From: Gammaproteobacteria bacterium
GTDB taxonomy: Bacteria > Pseudomonadota > Gammaproteobacteria > Pseudomonadales > Azotimanducaceae
Length of the DNA stretch: 64,000 nt
Direction of reading: 5' to 3'
Assembly (NCBI GenBank): GCA_026707045.1
Contig: JAPOXO010000062.1
Coordinates: 1-64,000, forward strand
Of this stretch, positions 8,694 to 16,503 are shown piece by piece (within the stretch, counting starts at the first letter, position 1; every line of letters begins with the position of its first letter). The notes beneath the pieces were generated by a model that did not search any database, was not told the DNA's origin, and saw only the letters and a program-made list of their open reading frames with translations. Made by a program: the position numbers and the translations under genes.

Positions 8694-9917
8694 TTGCTTT
8701 CAGTAAAGGTTGCGTGGCGAAATCTTTGGCGCAACAGGCGTCGTACGTTACTTACCGCAGGTGCGGTTGGATTTGCTGTGTTGCTCGTTCAGCTGGGCAT
8801 GTCTTTTCAGGCTGGAAGCTACGAGCCAATGGTCGAAGTCTCCACACGATTCGCAAGTGGACACCTGCAAATTCAACATGTCGACTACAAAGATGATCCT
8901 CGCACCGAACGCTTCGTTTCAAACACAACTGAACTACGGAGCCACTTGTTAGACCTGCCCGGAATCAACGCAGTTTCAAATCGAACTGAGTCCTTTGGCC
9001 TCGTAAACAAGGACGAACGAAGCTATGGTGCACTCGTTGTAGGAGTCGATCCTCAGATCGATCCTTCCGCCTCACACTTCTCTGACCAAGTAACGCAAGG
9101 GACTTACTTCGATAGTCCAAATTCAGCAATCATTGGTAGTGCACTCGCACGTAATCTCCGTGTGAGTGTAGGAGACGAAATCGTGATCTTAAGCACCGAC
9201 GTGGACGGAAGTGTTGCATTCATCGCACCAAGTGTTTCGGGGATTTTTGAAACAGGGAATGACGCTCTTGACCGTTCGCTAGTTCAAGTCCCTAGAAGTC
9301 TGATCAATGATGCTCTGATGCTAGAGGACAGTGCTCATCGTGTAGTGATCATGATTGACCAACCAATGCTTCCAGAACAGAGTTCGGAAGTGATTACGCC
9401 CTTAGTTCCCTCTACGGCATCCCTCTTGGATTGGCGGGAGTTAATGCCTGAAATCAGTCAGAGCATTCGCCTAGACAAGATAAGCAATGGGATTGTCTAC
9501 GGAACACTCACGGTCATAGTTGTACTGTCGATCGCCAACACCTTCGTCATGACAATGTTCGAACGAACCCGGGAGTTTGGAACGCTGCGTGCAGTTGGCA
9601 TGCACAATCGTTCTATTTTTGGCATGTTCATTACCGAGACAATACTCATGTGGATGCTTGGGGTCGCTATCGGTTATTTGCTTAGTACTTGTGCCTTGCT
9701 CCCCTTAATCAATATTGGCATCGGTATGGACTCCATGGGTATGGACCAGTTTGCGGGGCTTCTCTTTCTTCCTGATCGAATCTATCCCGCAGTTGATCTC
9801 AAAGTAGTTCTCGTCGCACCAATTTCAATCGGTGTCGGAATGGTTCTATCCACAATGCTTGCTTCGATACGCCTGTATCGATTGTCGCTAGTCGATGCGC
9901 TGAGATACCGAGAATAA
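8694..9917 (+). CDS. FtsX/LolCE-type ABC transporter permease 1
   Basis: This 407-residue permease has the MacB/LolC/FtsX topology. One membrane helix follows a basic start (WRNLWRNRRRTLLTAGAVGF). A large periplasmic domain spans about residues 45-265. Three C-terminal helices lie at about 270-290, 315-345 and 365-390. The EFGTLRAVGM motif marks the cytoplasmic coupling region that contacts the ATPase. Translation probably begins at TTG (8694) with GAGGA upstream. Forty bases separate it from the LolA-like gene. Such permeases extract lipids or lipoproteins from the inner membrane or drive periplasmic mechanics rather than classical import. Confidence 0.88.
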   Translation: MLSVKVAWRNLWRNRRRTLLTAGAVGFAVLLVQLGMSFQAGSYEPMVEVSTRFASGHLQIQHVDYKDDPRTERFVSNTTELRSHLLDLPGINAVSNRTESFGLVNKDERSYGALVVGVDPQIDPSASHFSDQVTQGTYFDSPNSAIIGSALARNLRVSVGDEIVILSTDVDGSVAFIAPSVSGIFETGNDALDRSLVQVPRSLINDALMLEDSAHRVVIMIDQPMLPEQSSEVITPLVPSTASLLDWRELMPEISQSIRLDKISNGIVYGTLTVIVVLSIANTFVMTMFERTREFGTLRAVGMHNRSIFGMFITETILMWMLGVAIGYLLSTCALLPLINIGIGMDSMGMDQFAGLLFLPDRIYPAVDLKVVLVAPISIGVGMVLSTMLASIRLYRLSLVDALRYRE

Positions 9918-9959
9918 GAGAGTGCTTTACAAGAACGGATTGAAGGAACACCAGCAGCA

Positions 9960-11177
9960 TTGAACACCTTTAGACTTGTGCTCAATCTAAGTCTTCGAAA
10001 CTTATGGCGTCAGCGTCGCCGCAATTCGATTTTGGTAGTTGCAATCACTTTTGCCATTGGAGGTGTGATCGTACTCAACAGCATGATTCGAGGAATGCAG
10101 GTGCAAATGGTTGATTCCGTGGTCGAGAATCTCTCTGGGCACATCAAGATGCACGCGCCGAACTACCGAGACGATCCGTCAATGGAACGAGGATTTGTTC
10201 TTGACCCAATTCGCGTGGATGAATCTGTTGAAGGATTGCCCGTGCTGGGCTGGGCAGCACGGATAACCATTCCGGCAGTCATTATGAGCGAGAGAGAAAC
10301 TAGAGGTGCTAGCTTGATCGGAATCGATCCGGACAGGGAGCTCATTTCCGTAGTCTCAAACTTTAAACTTGAGGGCGAGGGACTAGAAAGCACGTCCGAT
10401 TCTCGAGTCCTTGTTGGACGGTCCTTGCTTGAGGAGCTACGAACAAAGCTGGGTAGAAGAATCGTGTTGACGACATTGGATGCGGATGGAATATCGAAAG
10501 AAATCGGTTTTCGTATCGTCGGTGTCTACGATGCAGAATCCGAAAGCATGGAAAAGTCTCTGGTGTTTACTGGCCGTACAGCCTTACAGGAACTACTCAA
10601 CTCGTCAGAAGTGACCGAAGTGTCGATAAGGCTAAAGACCCGTTACGCGAAGCAGGAGGACTTCGACCAGGTACGTAAAAGTTTCCCCGAACTCGACGTT
10701 CTTGATTGGCAGCAAGTTAACCCGATTGTGGCCTTCATGTACAACACTGTCAACTTGGTCATTTACATATGGTTGGGCATTGTGTTAGGAGCTTTGGTTT
10801 TTGGTCTAGTCAATACACTCATTACCGCGGTTCTGGAGCGAATTCATGAGTTCGGCCTCTTTCGGGCTGTCGGCATGCGGTCTCGAATAATCGTTGCCCA
10901 AGTTATCTGTGAGTCAGTGTGCCTCATGATCTTGGGGATCGCGTTAGGCGTAGCCGGAAGCTTTTTGATTTACGCGTGGCTTTACGATGGCATTGACTTG
11001 AGCGCTTTCGCAGAGGGAGTAGAGATGATGGGGATGTCTTCTCAGATGAAACCCGCAATCGTAGCTCACGACGTTCTCGTAGTCGTTGCGGTGTCAATCA
11101 CCCTTGCTGTCGTGGCAAGTTTCTATCCAGCCAGGCGCGCAGTCCGTATGAATCCCTTGGATGCCTTAAGGCACTGA
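9960..11177 (+). CDS. FtsX/LolCE-type ABC transporter permease 2
   Basis: This 405-residue paralog of the preceding permease has the same layout: N-terminal helix after NLWRQRRRNSI, periplasmic domain (about 45-260), three C-terminal helices, and coupling motif EFGLFRAVGM. Both proteins share the periplasmic phrase H(L/I)(Q/K)xHxxxYxDDP near residue 60, so they come from a duplication and probably form a heterodimer like LolC/LolE. Start is TTG at 9960 with AAGGA upstream. The ATPase gene follows 14 bases after the stop. Confidence 0.88.
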   Translation: MNTFRLVLNLSLRNLWRQRRRNSILVVAITFAIGGVIVLNSMIRGMQVQMVDSVVENLSGHIKMHAPNYRDDPSMERGFVLDPIRVDESVEGLPVLGWAARITIPAVIMSERETRGASLIGIDPDRELISVVSNFKLEGEGLESTSDSRVLVGRSLLEELRTKLGRRIVLTTLDADGISKEIGFRIVGVYDAESESMEKSLVFTGRTALQELLNSSEVTEVSIRLKTRYAKQEDFDQVRKSFPELDVLDWQQVNPIVAFMYNTVNLVIYIWLGIVLGALVFGLVNTLITAVLERIHEFGLFRAVGMRSRIIVAQVICESVCLMILGIALGVAGSFLIYAWLYDGIDLSAFAEGVEMMGMSSQMKPAIVAHDVLVVVAVSITLAVVASFYPARRAVRMNPLDALRH

Positions 11178-11191
11178 TAAGTACTCTTACT

Positions 11192-11881
11192 ATGACAAAC
11201 GATGTAGTCCAGCTCAGAAGCGTAACCCGCGTTTATGGACAAGGAAACGTGGCCGTAAACGCTCTTCAAGGAATCTCAGCTGAGATCAACAAAGGGGAAT
11301 TCGTCTGTGTTGTTGGTCCTTCAGGATGCGGAAAGTCGACTATGTTGCACCTCATCGGTGGATTGGACTCGCCAACATCCGGGACAGTCATTGTTGAAGA
11401 TCAGGACCTTTCGACCTTTACAAACAATGAACTATCGGATCTTCGGCTCAGACGAATGGGCTTTGTATTCCAGGCGTTCAATTTAATACCTGTCCTCTCA
11501 GCATGCGAGAACGTTGAATTCGTTTTGCAACTCCAAGGTATTGGTAAGAACGAACGTGATACCCGCGCTCGGGAAGTTCTGGACTCGGTGGGTCTTGCGG
11601 ATGCTGCAGACCGACGACCCGGAGAACTGTCAGGCGGACAACAGCAACGTGTTGCAGTAGCCCGCGCTCTTGTAGGAAATCCCCTGTTGCTCATCGCCGA
11701 CGAGCCAAGTGCCAATCTTGACTCAACGACGACACGCGAGTTGTGCGAGCTACTTCAATCCATAAATCGCAAGCATGGAACGACGATTCTCATCGCGACG
11801 CACGATTCGCTAGTCATGAACTACTCGACTAGAACCATACAACTAGAAGACGGCAAGATTCAACAGGAAAACCCGGCGTGA
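11192..11881 (+). CDS. LolD/MacB-type ABC transporter ATPase
   Basis: This 229-residue ATP-binding subunit energises the two preceding permeases from the cytoplasm. It shows Walker A GPSGCGKST, a Q-loop in VFQAFNLIPVL, the signature LSGGQQQRVAVARAL, Walker B LLIADEPSANLD and the switch His in ATHDS. Length and motifs match the LolD/FtsE/MacB subfamily. Its TGA stop overlaps the GTG start of the next gene by four bases (GTGA), so the barrel protein is translationally coupled to it. The name lolD is not assigned because the cassette is not the standard lolCDE order. Confidence 0.93.
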   Translation: MTNDVVQLRSVTRVYGQGNVAVNALQGISAEINKGEFVCVVGPSGCGKSTMLHLIGGLDSPTSGTVIVEDQDLSTFTNNELSDLRLRRMGFVFQAFNLIPVLSACENVEFVLQLQGIGKNERDTRAREVLDSVGLADAADRRPGELSGGQQQRVAVARALVGNPLLLIADEPSANLDSTTTRELCELLQSINRKHGTTILIATHDSLVMNYSTRTIQLEDGKIQQENPA

Positions 11882-13110
11882 CACGCCATGTTTCTTGGCT
11901 GTGCTTCTTTGCATTGGTAATCAGTGCGCATACTGCCGCAGACAGCAGGTTGCGAGTCAAGCTAGCTGGAGATTTCACCAAGCTATCCTCTCAAGATGTT
12001 TTCGAGGAGCGCTATAAGAAATCGGCATTACAGAATCTTCGGTCCAATGTCCGTTATATGTATGACCGAAGCAAGTCTCGCTGGAGCTTTGAGTTCCATG
12101 GAGTTGGACATGGGGTTGTTAGCAATACGGGTTACTTCGCGGAAAATTCGTCGAGCTCCCGATTGTTCGATCCAGAACCAAGCGGCTACTGGAATTTATC
12201 AAAGGAGCTAGTATCCGGAAGTCGACATTTCGCCTCCGTGAATATCGACCGCCTACGACTCACCTATCGGTCCGAAGAATGGAGGGTAATGATTGGACGA
12301 TTGCCCGTATCTTGGGGTCGAGGAATCGTCTATCAGCCACTCGACGTTTTCAATGCCTATCCCCCAACTGCAATAGACCGAGAATTCAAACCGGGAAACG
12401 ACTCTTTAGTCGTTGAGCGCTTGTTCAACAATGGGTCGGAACTTCAGCTTCTTAGCACCTTCAGAGATAGCGAACACGTCCACGTCGCTTCGGGCAGCAG
12501 TTCAACTCATGTGTTCAAAGGATATTTTGCATCGGGGGAAAGCGAAATCGATCTCATTCTTGGTCGCCACTGGGATGAAACTATTGTCGGAATGTCTGTG
12601 GCATCCCCAGTCAGCTCAATCCTAGTGCGTGCTGATGTCGTTTTCACCTGCGAGGACATGGAATCCTGCACGATTTCGGCGGTCGTTAACGCGGACTACA
12701 GTCATGGCATCATGGGAGGACTGCTGTACACATTCGCCGAGTATTTCTACAACGGTTTCGGCGTAACTTCAAAGCACAAAAAGACGACGAATTTACCGAA
12801 ACGATTGTTAGCTGGAATTCAACGTGGAGAGATTTTTGCATATGGAAGACATCTGATTGCTACTGGAGCTAGCGTTACTTGGCATCCATTGTGGAATCAG
12901 TCCCTCTCACTCTTAGTCAATGCAAATGATGGTAGCTTCTTGGTCCAAACAAACATCACCTTTGTGCCAACTGACAATGTCAATCTGACTTTTGGCATGT
13001 TGCTCCCCGTTGGGGACACCAACGAGGAATTTGGAGCTATCGAATTGGAGGATAGCCTCACTACTGGTGGAAACTCGGGGTTGTTCTTTGAGTTGTCCTA
13101 CTATCGGTGA
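11878..13110 (+). CDS. Predicted outer-membrane beta-barrel protein of the exporter cassette
   Basis: This 410-residue protein has a signal peptide (about residues 1-20, ending SAHTAADS). Its body consists of alternating-polarity strands with aromatic residues and ends in LSYYR, as expected for a barrel. A striking internal block, RLPVSWGRGIVYQPLDVFN (about residues 141-159) followed by an IDREFKPGNDSLVVERLF stretch, resembles conserved segments of large porin-like families as I remember them. It is translationally coupled (GTGA overlap) to the ATPase gene, which argues that it is the outer-membrane partner of the LolA-like/FtsX cassette. No DUF number is assigned. It could equally be an unrelated porin. 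Confidence 0.65.
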   Translation: MTRHVSWLCFFALVISAHTAADSRLRVKLAGDFTKLSSQDVFEERYKKSALQNLRSNVRYMYDRSKSRWSFEFHGVGHGVVSNTGYFAENSSSSRLFDPEPSGYWNLSKELVSGSRHFASVNIDRLRLTYRSEEWRVMIGRLPVSWGRGIVYQPLDVFNAYPPTAIDREFKPGNDSLVVERLFNNGSELQLLSTFRDSEHVHVASGSSSTHVFKGYFASGESEIDLILGRHWDETIVGMSVASPVSSILVRADVVFTCEDMESCTISAVVNADYSHGIMGGLLYTFAEYFYNGFGVTSKHKKTTNLPKRLLAGIQRGEIFAYGRHLIATGASVTWHPLWNQSLSLLVNANDGSFLVQTNITFVPTDNVNLTFGMLLPVGDTNEEFGAIELEDSLTTGGNSGLFFELSYYR

Positions 13111-13168
13111 AAGAATTCTAGGATCGAGGCCAATGACCATTACAAATTGTCTTGAGGAATTCTAAAGA

Positions 13169-14887
13169 ATGAGATTAGATCGCCTAACCACAAGATTCTA
13201 TTGTCTACTAGCAAGTCTCGCACTGCTGAGTGCCGCCCATTCAACCGCTAATGAAGTGAGTTCAGAATATGGGGTTGTTACTTCGCGATCCGAATTTGCC
13301 TCTAAGGCAGGAACTCAAATGCTTGCACAAGGTGGGAATGCGGTTGACGCGATCGTCGCCGCCGGATTCGCTCTTGCCGTCACATACCCATCCGCCGGAA
13401 ATCTGGGTGGAGGTGGCTTCATGGTGGTTCGAATGGCGGATGGGACAACCGTTACTAATGATCATCGTGAAATGGCACCGCTCGCCGCCTATCGCGATAT
13501 GTTCCTTGACGATGATGGCGAGTATGACCCGGCAAAAGCGCTACGCAGTCATTTGGCTTCCGGAGTTCCTGGATCAGCAGCTGGATTGCTAGATGTTCAT
13601 GAGCGATTCGGGAAACTCACCCGCGAGCAAGTAATGTCTGAAGCGATCCGCTTGGCAAGCGAGGGGTTTCAGCTTCCTTCTGACATAGCCAGACAAATCG
13701 CCGGACGCAAGGATCTTTGGTTGCGCACCATCGGGTCCCGAGCGAAATTTTTAAGGGACGACGGAAGTAGCTTTGAAGAAGGAGATCTCTTCGTTCAACC
13801 GGATCTTGCGCAGACATTGATGAGAATTCGCGAATACGGTCGAGATGGATTTTACAAAGGCAAAACTGCCGAGCTAGTTGTCGCAGAGATGAAACGAGGT
13901 AACGGCTTGATTTCATTGAAAGATCTAGAAGACTACGAAACAGTCTGGAGAGACCCAATCAACGGCAGCTATCGAGGGTTCGAGATCATCAGCATGCCAC
14001 CCCCTTCTTCTGGGGGTGTCCTGTTGGTGCAAATGTTGAACATGTTAGAGCGGTTTGATCTTAATTCGATGGGATTCGCAAATGCACTGACTATGCACAC
14101 TATGGTAGAAGTAGAACGCCGAGCCTATGCCGATCGAGCGGTACATCTTGGGGATATGGACTTCTACCCCGTACCTGTTTCGTCATTGATTGACAAAAAA
14201 TATGCTGTCTCTCGAATTCAGGATATCAATCTGGAGAAAAGTACTTCATCCTTAGAAATCTCTGCCGGAGAATTGCCTACGCCCGAAGAAAGCGAAGAAA
14301 CTACCCACCTGTCAGCTATTGATTCTGATGGCAATGCCGTTGCCTATACCACGACTCTCAATAGCGGCTATGGAAGCGGCATCGTCGTAGAGGGAGCAGG
14401 CTTCCTCCTAAACAACGAAATGGACGATTTTTCTTCAAAACCCGGAGTTCCCAATCAATTTGGCCTTCTTGGTGCAGAAGCTAATGCAATTGAACCAAGA
14501 AAGCGCATGCTTAGTTCAATGACCCCGACAATCGTCGTCAGCGAGAACCGGCCGGTTCTTGTAACGGGTTCGCCCGGCGGATCGACAATCATTACGACGG
14601 TCCTACAAATTGTCGTCAATGTGATTGACCACGGAATGTCAATCTCAGAAGCAGTAACGCATCCTCGATTTCATCATCAATGGATGCCTGATGCAATTAC
14701 CGTGGAAACCGGTGGCTTTGAAGAAGAGACTGCAGATCAGCTTCGCAGTATGGGGCATGAAATTCGAGAAAGGAGAGCGATTGGAGACGCAAACACGGCA
14801 GGCTGGAGCGAAGATTCGATCATCGGAGTGAGTGATCCTAGAAATCAAGGCTTCGCGTCCGGACTGGAGGCGCCTCCCAATAATTGA
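13169..14887 (+). CDS. ggt: Gamma-glutamyltransferase
   Basis: GGT is a periplasmic N-terminal nucleophile hydrolase that cleaves and transfers gamma-glutamyl groups from glutathione. The 572-residue precursor has a signal peptide (about 1-27). The autoprocessing site lies before Thr378 in SEETTHLSAID; Thr378 becomes the nucleophile of the small subunit. Glutamate binding is represented by Arg100 in HREMAP, and the oxyanion region by GSPGGSTI. Length is typical. GAGGA lies upstream of the ATG. The gene is 58 bases downstream of the barrel protein and may share its transcript, though GGT is not an obvious part of that exporter. Confidence 0.93.
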   Translation: MRLDRLTTRFYCLLASLALLSAAHSTANEVSSEYGVVTSRSEFASKAGTQMLAQGGNAVDAIVAAGFALAVTYPSAGNLGGGGFMVVRMADGTTVTNDHREMAPLAAYRDMFLDDDGEYDPAKALRSHLASGVPGSAAGLLDVHERFGKLTREQVMSEAIRLASEGFQLPSDIARQIAGRKDLWLRTIGSRAKFLRDDGSSFEEGDLFVQPDLAQTLMRIREYGRDGFYKGKTAELVVAEMKRGNGLISLKDLEDYETVWRDPINGSYRGFEIISMPPPSSGGVLLVQMLNMLERFDLNSMGFANALTMHTMVEVERRAYADRAVHLGDMDFYPVPVSSLIDKKYAVSRIQDINLEKSTSSLEISAGELPTPEESEETTHLSAIDSDGNAVAYTTTLNSGYGSGIVVEGAGFLLNNEMDDFSSKPGVPNQFGLLGAEANAIEPRKRMLSSMTPTIVVSENRPVLVTGSPGGSTIITTVLQIVVNVIDHGMSISEAVTHPRFHHQWMPDAITVETGGFEEETADQLRSMGHEIRERRAIGDANTAGWSEDSIIGVSDPRNQGFASGLEAPPNN

Positions 14888-14992
14888 CTTGTGGTCGTTC
14901 AGCTTGCACAGTTGAATCGGAATCTCAAATTCAGTCCACATCACCACAGATCGAACAGTTTTGTTATGTCGTGTTAATTTGCCGGAAACTCT

Positions 14993-16141
14993 CTAAAACT
15001 CTTGATAGAGATTCAGTTTCAGTGCCATCGCGTCGATTTCGTCCAGTACACGAAGCTCTTTCAAGGAAGTGGGGTCCAAAGCTAACTCTGCATTTTTAAT
15101 AGCCGTCGCGCAACCGTCATTCCTCGAATCTAGGAGATTGGATTCTTTCGAGCACAGTCGGTTGACAATGTCCTTGATGTCTGCTTCATAGCCATCTTCT
15201 CTCATCTTCACTACAGCGAGTGCGATTGGTCCAAAAGGCTCATCTATTTCGCTAGAAGTAGAAAAACTAGTCTCATTAAGAGCGAATTGCAGTTCAAACA
15301 TCCAAGGAAAAAGTTTGAATTTCGATTCGAGGTACTCGCTGTCGTTCAAAACTTTCAACATTTGAGGCTCTTCGATGACCAACCACTCGAACCCTAAACG
15401 TGCAGCAATGCCATTAAGCAGTTCATGCCGCTCCAAGACCGAGACTTCATCCAGCCACCTACGAGTCTTTTCCGGCATCCACCCAAAATTTGCTGCTTGT
15501 AGTTCGAGCCGGCTGCGTCTTTCAGCATCTATATCCTCATTCCACCACTTCAAAAGGTCTTCATTTCCAGTGTCGCCGTTGAGAGGCTTTAGAGACTCAT
15601 TGACTACGTAAGACGGACACTTCTTTCTAGATACCAGCCAAACGTTTCGAAGCACTTCTTTTCTCCGCAAGTCTTGGAGAGTGTGATACAGATCCCGATC
15701 AAAGTCTCCTTCTTTGCCAGATCTAGACTCCGCTAGAGACTTATCCTGGTGCAAATGAATTTGATACATCGACATCTGGTTCTGAGAATTGGGATGTGGG
15801 TTAGAAGACAGTCGGAAGTCATTGTCCATTCCTTTGACGGATTGGCAGATTTCAGTAAAGCGGGCGTAGCGAAAAAAAGCCTGAGCATTGCAGATTTCGC
15901 TCAAGTCCGTACGAATGGCACCTCGCAACAAGCGACACTGGGGATTGGAAAGTGCTTCGATGACAAATTCACGGTCTTGTCGATGTCTATCAATCATCTC
16001 TTTGTAAGTGAATGCTGCATCCCGTGGAACCATTCCATGAAATTCGAGAGTGTAGGCGGGCTCGTCCAAGACATACTGTTCAACAGCATCCAAACATTCC
16101 TCATTCATCCAAATACCATCGTCGAGTAGCTCTGGGCACAC
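14993..16141 (-). CDS. Hypothetical protein, probably the downstream part of an interrupted gene
   Basis: This 382-residue frame starts with GTG at 16139-16141. The protein is acidic, alpha-helical and rich in Trp, Leu and Glu, without signal peptide or membrane segment. The same frame continues upstream without any stop except a single TAG at 16166-16168, beyond which lies a 72-codon stretch encoding a membrane anchor (listed next). The GTG has no clear ribosome binding site. I therefore suspect this is the body of a longer protein of about 463 residues whose anchor is cut off by the TAG. No family is recognised. Like its two downstream neighbours it would be an anchored helical protein. Confidence 0.6.
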   Translation of the reverse strand: MCPELLDDGIWMNEECLDAVEQYVLDEPAYTLEFHGMVPRDAAFTYKEMIDRHRQDREFVIEALSNPQCRLLRGAIRTDLSEICNAQAFFRYARFTEICQSVKGMDNDFRLSSNPHPNSQNQMSMYQIHLHQDKSLAESRSGKEGDFDRDLYHTLQDLRRKEVLRNVWLVSRKKCPSYVVNESLKPLNGDTGNEDLLKWWNEDIDAERRSRLELQAANFGWMPEKTRRWLDEVSVLERHELLNGIAARLGFEWLVIEEPQMLKVLNDSEYLESKFKLFPWMFELQFALNETSFSTSSEIDEPFGPIALAVVKMREDGYEADIKDIVNRLCSKESNLLDSRNDGCATAIKNAELALDPTSLKELRVLDEIDAMALKLNLYQEF

Positions 16142-16165
16142 GTTGCCGAGAAACAGACTTGCTTC

Positions 16166-16384
16166 CTAGGATTCGGGTTTCTCTTGCTTCGGCTCGAGAT
16201 GCGCCCGCTGTGTGAACACTCGATATTCTTCATTCGTCTCTTTTTCTGAAATATCGGCACCAATTGTCGATTTTCCGATATCGACGAGAAAAAATACTTG
16301 AAATATTGCCACGAGAACCAAGACAACGAGCCTGACTACAACTGGCGTTTCATGCAGAACTGGCTCGGTTGTCGGAATAAACAA
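16166..16384 (-). CDS. Membrane-anchor segment in frame with the downstream hypothetical gene
   Basis: This 72-codon frame (TTG start at 16384) encodes a short N-region, a strongly hydrophobic helix (VVVRLVVLVLVAIFQVFFLV) and a charged tail ending EPKQEKPES. It stops at TAG (16166-16168). The next codons in the same frame read EASLFLGN and run directly into the 382-residue frame at 16141. The two parts together look like one signal-anchored protein interrupted by a nonsense codon. It may alternatively be an independent small membrane protein. Confidence 0.45.
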   Translation of the reverse strand: MFIPTTEPVLHETPVVVRLVVLVLVAIFQVFFLVDIGKSTIGADISEKETNEEYRVFTQRAHLEPKQEKPES

Positions 16385-16503
16385 AATCTACCGACGTATA
16401 CGTTCGGTCCCTTTCGATTAGCAAATCTCTCTTGTCTTGTGGCTTCTGCAAAAAATTTTGAGACAACCTAAATCCCAATAAGTATGTTGAGTCTCTGCGA
16501 CGG

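Noticed and set aside
16166-16168. TAG recoding as an amino acid
   Set aside because: Many normal genes in the window (acnA, thrS, lon, trhO and the aminotransferase gene) end in TAG, so reassignment of TAG is not credible. A local mutation or two genes is more likely.
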